Below, in pieces: positions 47,301 to 52,831 of a DNA stretch of 64,000 nucleotides. A program made the translations under genes and the position numbers. The stretch's first letter is position 1. Every line of letters begins with the position of its first letter. The notes under the pieces are model-generated. The model had not been told where the DNA came from and searched no databases. It worked only from the letters and a program-made list of their open reading frames with translations. The DNA is from Oscillatoria nigro-viridis PCC 7112 (lineage in GTDB: Bacteria; Cyanobacteriota; Cyanobacteriia; Cyanobacteriales; Microcoleaceae), in the NCBI RefSeq assembly GCF_000317475.1, contig NC_019729.1:6643445-6707444 (forward strand). Direction: 5' to 3'.

Positions 47301-47981
47301 ATAGGAACTATCAATTTAGAGCGAGGCTCTGGAATCAATAGCTCTCCTGCAGAGATCGACAGCAACATTCGCAAGATCGGTTACGGGACTGAAGGCTTTG
47401 AAAGTTTCTACCTAAATGTCCCGCAAGAACTACGCGGTAAGGCAGCTTTACTCAAGTTTGAAATCAATGACGGCACTGTTTACGTTGACGATATTTCTTT
47501 TGGCAAGAAGTGGGAACCTTCTATGACTCTCGCTGAGGCTGAAGAATATACAAAAAATAGCTACTACAGCGGACGCGTGCTCTATCATGGAACTAACCCA
47601 GATGGTGCTGCTAATATTGCGGATATTGGTTTAGATCCTGCTAGGTTCATCAGAGGTTTCCTCGGAGAAGGTTTTTATTTGACAAATCAGGAGGAGAGGG
47701 CTAGGGATTTTAGCCGCGATAAGGATGGCAATCTAAGGCAGGGTCCGATATTAAAAACCGTGCTGAACGTAAAAAACCCCAAAATCTATCCGGGTTTACA
47801 GGAATTTGCGGATGAGGTAGCCAATTACGGTCAGGAAACTGGTCTACAAGAACCAGAGCGGACAGTTAGATATGCAGAGTATCTCAAATCTCAAGGGTAT
47901 GATGCGATCGTGACTACCCCAACAATGATGCAACATTATTTAGTTTTCGACCCCAAACAAGTTGTTGTTATTGAGGAGTAA
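38325..47981 (+). CDS. Giant modular polymorphic toxin with C-terminal ADP-ribosyltransferase domain
   Basis: 3218 codons from here (about 3,386 from GTG 37821). Order by residue from 38325: Ser/Thr/Pro repeats (1-255); DUF4114 (265-450: GYIAISDDLEGAYY, GSDRDYDDITFRVTGA); more low-complexity repeats (465-990); second DUF4114 (1009-1200: NSDRDYNDLIFKISGA); cadherin/Ig-like modules (1224-1500); a ZU5-like GGAVTGSDGSIVMLPEGAL segment; TIG-like part; beta-propeller (about 1890-2300: RPQGIVIDPKDNYAYIADQ); Fn3-like part (2320-2500); hydrolase-like part (2510-2800, HFIGFGQGAAINNEI); beta-sandwich linker (2850-3065); ART toxin (3066-3218: VLYHGT, GEGFYLTN, YLVFDPKQV). Secretion route unknown; no FHA, Rhs or VgrG part. 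The immunity candidate starts 4 nt downstream. Confidence 0.85.
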   Translation: MLENQTQFSPTASTKSEQDSDKTLPVVTASTTSEKASDKTPLPATAETTSKPEEHQTPLSSETTLFFESSPNKISPATASTTDNSRANTTSPATASVAENPELDRTSPATTSTIDKSEPDQTSPATASVAENPELDRTSPATTSTIDKSEPDQTLPATASVAENPELDRTSPATTSTIDKSEPDRTLPATTSTTDKSEPDQTSPATASTTDKSESNKASPTEISTTNNLDTATNLEPNKTSTPEPDRTSTPSTNINFDSNAFSVDEKGIIGIQFTSDGGWYSGQLAIVSLLGMEKFVPGSEAFIKEAASRALSNSTKGYIAISDDLEGAYYTDPNSSENLNSGQYLGTKTFAMTPGDKFFFMLVPNGTVQQVYDNPAIGGDKKPLFSIATDNPSDGFSIGQIADITGEGKLFVMEDMGLIQGSDRDYDDITFRVTGATSKIVPLSELVDSFSASIHSPLIQKLKGESDKSEPKFTRESTVTNSGDKSQGETPSITADNDQQKPQPTETSTVANSDSQESPATETSTVANSDSQESPPTETSTVGKSDSQESPPTETSTVANSDSQESPPTETSTVANSDSQESPPTETSTVGKSDTEESQEIEQTASPPETPSVSPTELNSEIELPVLAESLVSESADTESIKTDTTATNRIPQLPAEADYGVNNAASPPTAETLLIPTPIASQPPAKTSEIADNLGKELPRETDDNIPNAASQLPIQITEVIPASKAVDTQENDRDVTETAAEFETEQFPTTTAEIIATETENVADLIEDDTTFPEITAEFKTEQLVTKTESIVAAPEADDTVERELPVAEITAEFESQQLPPKTDDFALAEFTADTIDTDIAVTFTAAELETENSPAIVVNSLETDPLISHSNSSVQTDSPIPALFSTPLETAAGTAQIASVETSVSPSTLKSPPSPTSNTYNSNSTPTETTVAQPAYSDTKIAPKPADISSGWLPPLEVEESAQFSDGIADSKSYSTQGAGNFQSNINPPTNLSTTTTANLPIPGTFLVDNQGKVRFDYVFDGGYFEGELGVFSLAGMEAFTPGTPEFIAEASRRVLSNSTDGHIVISDSKEGAKFTGAMPFDGDWGSGEYQGIKTFSMSPGDTFAVMLVPNGTVQSSLQSSYEGNLYPSHRPLFSIATANPNDTAHLLQIADVTGTGNTFTLEDMSAANSDRDYNDLIFKISGATGNAPLLSTVINPDREWRNTALGQQLLAEANPPNSDNNPPVVSPTNVRTYTELETTISLENLATDAEGDPLTISVLNPVNGTVIFNPSTNKASFKPATGFSGIASFDFLASDAFGSSTPARVTVNVSDVPLLNLDFVKRNPLLNAGENTELIVLGDFADQKGVVLPDSYLTYTSFNPEVASIDSSGNVTGKGDGTSILSASRNNLQAVTALRVGELPAPTNDAEFNAALAEINGLNVYPKAVTMTAGMARALLVGIDNIEQSPNLKFGATGTRYFPGNSNLLQVNSDGVITATEEGVTNVTVIHGAVEQVVPVRVSVPAAAGTILGVNGGAVTGSDGSIVMLPEGALAGDTAVSFTALNSSNLSLPLPEGLQFAGGFNLDVGDKQLKLPAQLAIPAPAGLSPGTEVLFLRKGSLPSAFNVESPTWLIQESGVVDANGTIRTNSPPLSGLLDSGEYSILAWPTLGLVGAPTLQGLLNNATFDATLAATKALNLSTNVGLQNSFLAANAGLIGIAAVTGAQFAATILVLAYLAKYLQSGLQVIAIPPVGLPVVTPAGVELNPDGIPSVTATLNIPTLFPADPQAPPVLQGAEFKLENGTPTVVLTGSNFLNNSGDLGAEFEDLTVSFRVGDKSYPGVLIPEENTDLGENRYKIAVEIPLAVSVGDASIVVSRKQKKRLGHGAADYEIVELSSEENIRLAPTCLEWGLVAERSSDRINVINLRNAASTVETQTSENLAVAVNIPVGNPNIPSDRPESIAATNNATRAYVTLGNTGRVSVVDLMALREIDTTPETATVDAITLPSGARPQGIVIDPKDNYAYIADQSRPNIYVLDINPNSATYHTVVETIAIDSPSGLQQLTINSDERKLFVTGSDRNIHVVNIDPSDKPTNSSSNPRKWHEQIGKILTPNGAMGITATSDPSKIIFTSGNTATDGSGLGVLEITDSDPLSLAAAARYANLSLGSDSDYFDVNEGVAVTITKDGQYAFVAGRNNRGNVNPSDARSGGNIGIIFDPLGPNPRLVAATRPIPGSLTNNVALSSDGKYLIASYPTLEGGGSAYVFDVEEMIKAVENPGNYKLDARNRGVGTWGFEASNQRDATTADLARVPIDDINPLVSIAADYEITGGNGINNFTFSVPEGTNRAPIGIGGNPRGLAIASARNWLELKGPIGDSKNDSTPLIPTFKWDLKGEDEFCGLPGFNPDTDVSEVNLYVSVFPQGNGLLPGDRWSGLNSAGDKDYNPNRVLTAQWKNGTWTWNGVSKAGSPEEFTLSSDRMLTAGQKYHWAVEAETDKGEKTTAFGNFETLLPAPIAGANTFSSVTVLTRGLEAQPNLIDRQFEQMASHLTEENALVMRYDRATNKWGWLNFDGSKTFSPPSHKFGAPLILIPGWEQPPEATAFNSGFTEAAADAFFASMVALNQSLENTLFNSPMHFIGFGQGAAINNEIVQRLGTYFPLAGGTSSENRDLQMTTLDPHDFDQDYLVGSLKSFRDPSVLIWENVTYADNYYQNVPALDTQETNTRAGRRIAEADWNVHLGGSDGTGSVDGSSRMGFTEHSTDGRPHMHALTWYGGTTNLSGSQLPLRNGETIYRRLGDLELDSSGNPTTPTWYTPAHANANFTHGEQQAPWEGIGTGWFYSVLGGGSQLRPYGVNVSNRVPLTEDNTYTDETIGNRMRGDYAVPTLFNGNFDASKRFTYQSVPGWSFYNSLTVSDNPNVSQRHLHERDEIDTFLTEEQRILNYGFASQNYTFKMGGTDGPQEIIHNLFVVPDQNSLHDSLKLDLHVPEDQLAAGRNITVSMRADVAGYEQFRSIGTINLERGSGINSSPAEIDSNIRKIGYGTEGFESFYLNVPQELRGKAALLKFEINDGTVYVDDISFGKKWEPSMTLAEAEEYTKNSYYSGRVLYHGTNPDGAANIADIGLDPARFIRGFLGEGFYLTNQEERARDFSRDKDGNLRQGPILKTVLNVKNPKIYPGLQEFADEVANYGQETGLQEPERTVRYAEYLKSQGYDAIVTTPTMMQHYLVFDPKQVVVIEE
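38592..38910 (+). repeat. 96-bp tandem coding repeats in the giant gene
   Basis: About three copies of a 32-codon unit (TSPATASVAENPELDR plus TSPATTSTIDKSEPDQ), starting near 38592, 38688 and 38784, then decayed 16-codon halves. Copies are nearly identical at DNA level, so array length may vary between strains. Confidence 0.9.
39841..40110 (+). repeat. 48-bp tandem coding repeats in the giant gene
   Basis: About five to six copies of a 16-codon unit (ETSTVANSDSQESPPT) with near-identical DNA. Confidence 0.9.
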
Positions 47982-47985
47982 TCAA

Positions 47986-48186
47986 ATGGCTGAATATGGA
48001 GGATGCCGTGCCTGCCGTCACTGGTTTCATGACGTGTATATAAACGAGATGCCAACTTGTCGCGCCTTCCCTGAAGGAATACCACTAATTATTTTCGTCG
48101 GAGAAGAACACACAAAACCTTTACCCGATCAGGACAATACAATTGTTTATGAACCAGCCGAAAAACCTTTTTGGCTGACGGAATGA
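47986..48186 (+). CDS. Small Cys-rich protein, putative ART immunity protein, copy 1
   Basis: 66 aa from ATG 47986. The ribosome-binding site GAGGAG lies in the last codons of the toxin gene, whose stop is 4 nt before, so the two are translationally coupled. Sequence features: MAEYGGCRACRHW (CxxC plus His), PTCRAFPEGIP, and HTKPLPDQDNTIVYEP. The Cys/His pattern suggests a zinc knuckle. Small C..CxH...AFPxGIP proteins are, as I recall, often found next to ART-containing phage or toxin genes. Four more copies follow downstream, each after an ART 3' end. The immunity role is inferred from position and repetition. Confidence 0.75.
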   Translation: MAEYGGCRACRHWFHDVYINEMPTCRAFPEGIPLIIFVGEEHTKPLPDQDNTIVYEPAEKPFWLTE

Positions 48187-48211
48187 CAACTTTGTGCGGG
48201 AAGTAAATACT

Positions 48212-48253
48212 GTAGGTTGGGTAGAGCGCCAGCGAACCCTACCTACAGAATCT
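48212..48253. repeat. Short hairpin element inside an ART remnant
   Basis: CTGTAGGTTGGG and CCCTACCTACAG form a near-perfect inverted repeat (one mismatch in 12). It replaces the 5' part of the ART remnant. Confidence 0.6.
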
Positions 48254-48376
48254 ACTGTTCGATATGCAGAGTATCTCAGATATCAGGGGTATGATGCGAT
48301 CGCGACTAGAAGCCCAGAAATGATGCAATATTATTTAGTTTTCGACCCCAAACAAGTAGTTGTTGTTAAGGAGTAA
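48254..48376 (+). pseudogene. ART toxin remnant (last 40 codons only)
   Basis: STVRYAEYLRYQGYDAIATRS and YLVFDPKQVVVVKE match the C-terminus of the main ART domain, but the His and Tyr motifs are gone. It is followed by immunity copy 2. It has no start of its own; a fragment of an old cassette. Confidence 0.8.
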
Positions 48377-48380
48377 TCAA

Positions 48381-48569
48381 ATGCCTGAATATGGAGGATG
48401 CCGTGCCTGTCGTCACTTTTCTGACGTGTATATAAACCAGCTCCCAACTTGTCGCGCCTTTCCTGAAGGAATTTCACCAATTATTATCACGGGAACTATA
48501 GAACATACAAAACCCTTACCCGACCAAAACAATACAATTGTTTATGAACCAGTCGAAGTAGCTAAGTAG
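48381..48569 (+). CDS. Small Cys-rich putative immunity protein, copy 2
   Basis: 62 aa from ATG 48381, with AAGGAG at 48368-48373 inside the preceding ART remnant. MPEYGGCRACRHFSD, PTCRAFPEGI and HTKPLPDQNNTIVYEP match copy 1. The end differs (VEVAK). It is kept intact although its toxin is a fragment, which fits selection for protection. Confidence 0.72.
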   Translation: MPEYGGCRACRHFSDVYINQLPTCRAFPEGISPIIITGTIEHTKPLPDQNNTIVYEPVEVAK

Positions 48570-49337
48570 ACAGTACCCGAAGACCAACTCGGTGCGGGAA
48601 GAAACATTACGGTTTCTCTGCGAGCAGACGTAGCTGGTTACGAACAGTTTAGTTCAATAGGAACTATCAATTTAGAGCGAGGCTCTGGAATCAATAGCTC
48701 TCCTGCAGAGATCGACAGCAACATTCGCAAGATCGGTTACGGGACTGAAGGCTTTGAAAGTTTCTACCTAAATGTCCCGCAAGAACTACGCGGTAAGGCA
48801 GCTTTACTCAAGTTTGAAATCAATGACGGCACTGTTTACGTTGACGATATTTCTTTTGGCAAGAAGTGGGAATCTTCTATGACTCTCGCTGAGGCTGAAG
48901 AATATACAAAAAATAGCTACTACAGCGGACGCGTGCTCTATCATGGAACTAGCCCAGATGGTGCTGCTAGTATTGCGAATATTGGTGTAAATCCTGCTTA
49001 CTTTAACAGAGGATACTCAGTGTATGGACCGGGACTTTATATATCAACTGATAGAAGGGTAGCCGAAATCTACAGCACCTCTGATGCCGTATTGGATCTA
49101 AGGTTAAATGTAAAAAATCCCAAAATATATTCACAGGATTCTGCATACAGGTCCAGCTTAGAAAACTACCGTTTAACTAATGGTTTACAGTTGTCAGACC
49201 AAGAGTTGATTAATCAATATGCAGAATATTTAAAATCTCAAGGTTACGATGCTCTTCAAATAGGAAATCCTCAAGTTCCTTCGAGAAAAAGCATCCTAGT
49301 TTTTGACCCAAAACAGGTAGTAGTTGTTCGTCCTTAA
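48570..49337 (+). CDS. Orphan toxin cassette with a complete, divergent ART domain
   Basis: The open frame follows the stop of immunity copy 2 directly, without a start codon of its own near 48570; an internal ATG at 48879 could start the toxin alone. The first part (48573 to about 48996) is nearly identical to the main gene at 47217-47640, including the linker end and the VLYHGT strand of the ART domain. After IANIGVNP the sequence departs (YGPGLYISTDRRVAEIYS, LVFDPKQVVVVRP) but keeps His and Tyr motifs. It looks like a donor for toxin-tip exchange. Silent or weakly expressed is the expectation. Confidence 0.8.
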   Translation, partial: TVPEDQLGAGRNITVSLRADVAGYEQFSSIGTINLERGSGINSSPAEIDSNIRKIGYGTEGFESFYLNVPQELRGKAALLKFEINDGTVYVDDISFGKKWESSMTLAEAEEYTKNSYYSGRVLYHGTSPDGAASIANIGVNPAYFNRGYSVYGPGLYISTDRRVAEIYSTSDAVLDLRLNVKNPKIYSQDSAYRSSLENYRLTNGLQLSDQELINQYAEYLKSQGYDALQIGNPQVPSRKSILVFDPKQVVVVRP

Positions 49338-49359
49338 TACTCCAATGAATAAAAATCTA

Positions 49360-49551
49360 ATGAGCGAATATAGAGGGTGTCGTGGTTGTCGGCATTATTT
49401 AGGTGAGCTAGATTGCAGTGCCTTTCCTGAAGGAATACCTCTGAGAATACTATCAGGGGATATTCAACATACTGAAATTCTGCCCAAGCAGAAAAATACA
49501 ATTGTTTATGAGGCAATTAAAAAAAGTACAACAGACAAAATGGAAGAGTAA
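49360..49551 (+). CDS. Small Cys-rich putative immunity protein, copy 3
   Basis: 63 aa from ATG 49360 (MSEYRGCRGCRHYLG); ATG 49345 would add five residues. It keeps CxxCxH, CSAFPEGIP, the H of DIQHTE and NTIVYEA, but is more diverged than the other copies. It follows the orphan ART cassette, which is also the most diverged toxin. This suggests matched toxin-immunity pairs. Confidence 0.72.
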   Translation: MSEYRGCRGCRHYLGELDCSAFPEGIPLRILSGDIQHTEILPKQKNTIVYEAIKKSTTDKMEE

Positions 49552-49658
49552 AAATAAAATTGGCTGGGCAGAGCCAGACGCTAAAAACGTAAAAAATGAT
49601 ACGATATGTAAAAGTTTAGATTAATTTATAGATCGTATTGTTGTTGAGGATTAATCAA

Positions 49659-49859
49659 ATGGCTGAATATGGAGGATGCCTTGGCTGCCGTCACTTCTTA
49701 GATCGCGTGTATGTAAACGAGATTCCAACTTGTCGCGCCTTTCCTGAAGGAATTCCACCAATTATTATCGTCGGAAAAGAACATACAAAACCTTTACCCG
49801 ATCAGGACAATACAATTGTTTATGAACCAGCCGAAAAACCTTTTTGGCTGACGGAGTGA
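49659..49859 (+). CDS. Small Cys-rich putative immunity protein, copy 4
   Basis: 66 aa from ATG 49659 (MAEYGGCLGCRHFLDRVYVNE). It ends in the same PAEKPFWLTE tail as copy 1. Only a trace of an ART 3' end (TTGTTGTTGAGGATTAATCAA) remains in front of it, so the toxin has been lost and the immunity gene kept. Confidence 0.72.
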   Translation: MAEYGGCLGCRHFLDRVYVNEIPTCRAFPEGIPPIIIVGKEHTKPLPDQDNTIVYEPAEKPFWLTE

Positions 49860-49860
49860 C

Positions 49861-49905
49861 AACAAGAGTCAAAAGCCCCACCGGTGGCGGATTTTGACTC
49901 TTGTT
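49861..49905. terminator. Strong hairpin after immunity copy 4
   Basis: AACAAGAGTCAAAA pairs perfectly with TTTTGACTCTTGTT across a 17-base loop. There is no clean run of T after it, so it may be a terminator or a small mobile hairpin. Confidence 0.45.
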
Positions 49906-49957
49906 ATTGGCGAGGAAAATATAGAGGAAAACACGAGGATGAAGGTTGGTATCTTTT

Positions 49958-50332
49958 GACCAATGTACGAATATTGGCGTAAATCCCGCTAGGTTCACAA
50001 GAGGTTTCCTCGGAGAAGGTTTTTATTTGACAAATCGGGAGGAGAGGGCTAGTGATTTTAGCAGCGATGAGAATGGCAATCCAAGGGTGGGTCCAGTATT
50101 AAAGATTATGCTGAACGTAAAAAACCCCAAAGTTTATCAGAATTTAGATGAATTTGATGAGCGGGCAGCTAATTACGGTCTGGAAAATGGTCTACAAGAA
50201 CCAGAGGCGACTGTTAGATATGTAGAGTATCTCAAATCTCAGGGGTATGATGCGATCTCGACTAGAGCCCCAGAAATGATGCAACATCATTTAGTTTTCG
50301 ACCCCAAACAAGTAGTTGTTGTTGAGGATTAA
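49958..50332 (+). pseudogene. 5'-truncated ART toxin remnant
   Basis: TNIGVNPARFTRGFLGEGFYLTN through HHLVFDPKQVVVVED matches the main ART domain closely but lacks the VLYHGT strand and the linker. An open frame begins at 49946 without a ribosome-binding site. Probably non-functional, and a source of sequence for exchange. Confidence 0.8.
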
Positions 50333-50336
50333 TCAA

Positions 50337-51056
50337 ATGGCTGAATATGGAGGATGCCGTGCCTGCCGTCACTTGTTTTATCGCGTGTATAGTAGTGTAG
50401 ACGGGATGCCAACTTGTCGCGCCTTTCCTGAAGGAATACCATTAATTATTTTCGTAGGAAATATACAACATACAAAACCTTTACCCGATCAGGACAATAC
50501 AATTGTTTATGAACCAGCCGAAAAACCTTTTTGGCTGAGAGATCCAATTTTAGATTTTTATCTCGGCCAGCAGCCAAATTCGCAAGGTCGGGCGATCGAG
50601 GAGATTTGGTCGTGGGATTACCAGAAGTTGGAAGCGATACACGACTACATTCAATGGCTGTTTCCGCTGACAGAAAAAAGTTACGTCAATACGAGCGCTC
50701 CTACTTTGAACGATCGGGCGATTCAAGCTTTTAGAACAAGCGATGAGTTGAGAAATCGTTTAATTCAATCTCTCAAAGTCATGCTGGCTTTTTACGGGTT
50801 GGAATGCCGCACAGAAGAAAACGCGGAAATTGTCATTGCCAAATCTGAGGAATATTTGTCCAGAAGCCGAAAGTGGATTGAAAGATTGAATCACAATTAC
50901 CTGCGCCTGACTAGGATACTGACAAGCTTGACAATTTTGGGATTGGAAAATTATGCTTTAGCTCTTTTCAATTGTTTGGATGAACTCTATAATGAAAACA
51001 AGGAAGTTATTGGTTTAACGACTTATAATTATTGGAAAAACGCTGTAAATAGTTGA
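50337..51056 (+). CDS. Cys-rich immunity domain fused to an OGFr-like domain
   Basis: 239 aa from ATG 50337. Residues 1-65 are copy 5 of the Cys-rich family (MAEYGGCRACRHLFY, PTCRAFPEGIP, NTIVYEPAEKPFW). Instead of stopping at LTE the frame runs on as LRDPILDFYLGQQPNSQG. Then come EIWSWDYQKLEAIHDYIQWLF, PLTEKSYVNTSAPTL and LKVMLAFYGLECR, which match the opioid-growth-factor-receptor (OGFr) conserved region known from some bacterial proteins. Its function in bacteria is unknown. The fusion could be natural, or the result of two genes joined by recombination. It is next to a truncated ART. Confidence 0.8.
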   Translation: MAEYGGCRACRHLFYRVYSSVDGMPTCRAFPEGIPLIIFVGNIQHTKPLPDQDNTIVYEPAEKPFWLRDPILDFYLGQQPNSQGRAIEEIWSWDYQKLEAIHDYIQWLFPLTEKSYVNTSAPTLNDRAIQAFRTSDELRNRLIQSLKVMLAFYGLECRTEENAEIVIAKSEEYLSRSRKWIERLNHNYLRLTRILTSLTILGLENYALALFNCLDELYNENKEVIGLTTYNYWKNAVNS

Positions 51057-51068
51057 TAGAAGTAAATT

Positions 51069-51415
51069 GCAGATCGTATGCAGTACCCGAAGACCAACTA
51101 CTCCCTTCCCGGTATAAGATTAGGTACTTCGGCTCTGTGACGGAGCGTATGCGTGAATTGAAAGCAGTCGATCGCCATACAAATTCGGAGGGTGGGAAGG
51201 GAGTAGGTGCGGGAAGAAAAATTACGGTTTCTCTGCGAGCGTTACCTCCAGGTGATGCCGTTGCCGATCGACTCTCTTTACCAATAGATTCGATTTCATT
51301 AGAAATGATTTACCGGGGTCTTTACCATTTTTATGTAGCCCGCCAACAAGGTAAGACAACTGACCCGCGAGAGTATTTTGCCTTGAAGAGAAAATCGAGA
51401 TTTAGGTATTGTTAA
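51069..51415 (+). pseudogene. Scrambled remnant: linker fragment, MITE, transposase-like tail
   Basis: YAVPEDQL and GAGRKITVSLRA are a piece of the giant gene's linker, split by the 109-bp element at 51098-51206. After LRA the frame continues as SISLEMIYRGLYHFYVARQQG and TTDPREYFALKRK, which looks like the C-terminus of a DDE transposase. None is functional. Family of the transposase tail uncertain. Confidence 0.55.
51098..51206. repeat. MITE with 13-bp perfect terminal inverted repeats
   Basis: CTACTCCCTTCCC at 51098-51110 is exactly inverted at 51194-51206. It is inserted in a duplicated linker fragment whose uninterrupted form is visible at 48573. Confidence 0.75.
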
Positions 51416-51545
51416 ATCGAACGCGAAAGCCCAATGTTAAGTTAATTATTGCGCGCTTGGACGATTGACAGCGAGGTCAAAACCAATTTTTATTTGAGAC
51501 ATCTTCTCAAACCCTCTTGACAACTGGCATACAAGCTTAACTTGT

Positions 51546-52831
51546 TACGAACCGGGCTCCCATAGGTATCGGTGGCAATCCGAAGGGTTTGGCGATCGCT
51601 TCGGCGAGAAATTGGCTGGAATTAAAAGGACCGATCGGGGATAGCAAAAACGATAGCACTCCTTTAATTCCTACTTTTAAGTGGGATTTGAAGGGTGAGG
51701 ATGAATTTTGCGGGCTTCCCGGTTTTAATCCCGATACTGATGTTAGCGAGGTCAATCTTTATGTCAGCGTGTTCCCGCAGGGTGAGGGTTTGTTGCCGGG
51801 CGATCGGTGGTCGGGGTTAGGGAGTGCAACAACCGAACAGGATTACAATCCCAATCGGGTTCTAACTGCTAAATGGGAAAACGGTACGTGGACTTGGAAC
51901 GGTATCAGTCAAGCGGGTTCTCCTGAGGAGTTTACTCTTTCTAATGACCGGATGTTGACGGCGGGTCAGAAGTATTATTGGGCTGTGGAAGCCGAGACGG
52001 ATAAAGGGGAAAAGACAACTGCTTTTGGCAACTTTGAAACCTTACTGCCTGCGCCGATGAATAGCAGTAATACTTTCAGCAGCGTTACTGTTTTAACGCG
52101 GGGTATCGAACCAGAAAATCCGGCTAATTCCGAACACAGCCAACTAATTGACAGCCAACTGAATGGAGTAGCAAAACACATTTACGATGCGGGCGGTGCC
52201 GTTAAGAAATACAACCCCGCCACAGGCAAGTGGCAATCAGTTAGTCCCCAAGGAAACAACTGGATATTTGATAGCAATTCTCGCTCTCCCTCTGCGGGCA
52301 AGCCATTAGTGCTGCTGGCTAATTGGATGGAGGGGATCGAACAGCAAAGACTTTATAATTCAGGATTTGCTGAAGCAGCCGCAGATAGTTTATTTGCCTC
52401 AATGGTACAACTCGATTTGGAGAAAGGCGGTTCGATCGGCAGCCCGAGTGGTCTCTATGACAGTACGGGTAAATTAATCCGCACGAGCGGCAGTGTTTTC
52501 AACTCGCCGTTACATTTTGTTGGTTTCGGGCAAGGGGCAGTTATTAACAGCGAAATCGTTCAGCGTTTGGGTACGTTTTTCCCTAATGCTGGCGGTACGA
52601 GTCCGGCCAATCGCGATTTGCAAATGACGACTGTTGACCCTTACAATTACAAATCCACTGATTTATCAGGACCTTACCGTAACATTCTCGACCCGGAAAT
52701 TCGAGTGTGGAATAATGTCACCTATGCTGACAATTACTACCAAACCAATGGTATCGGCAAGACGCTGAACGGGCGGGAACTTTCTGGAACGAATTGGAAA
52801 TCGGATTGGAATGTATCGCTTAACAATCTGG
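51546..52831 (+). pseudogene. Silent donor cassette, 5' part (Fn3-like and hydrolase-like modules)
   Basis: Begins abruptly with TNRAPIGIGGNPKGLAIA, matching the giant gene from 45296, with a stop codon just upstream and no start. It continues through ELKGPIGDSKNDSTPLIP, the Fn3-like part and the hydrolase-like part (HFVGFGQGAVINSEIVQRLG) to NVSLNNLG, where IS66 cuts in. High similarity to the main gene over about 1.3 kb. It continues at 54619 in the same frame once IS66 is removed. Interpreted as a recombination donor for a nuclease tip. Confidence 0.8.

Noticed and set aside
37821..47981. Contact-dependent inhibition (CdiA) or Rhs protein
   Set aside because: No haemagglutinin repeats, no two-partner secretion domain, no CdiB, no YD repeats or VgrG nearby.
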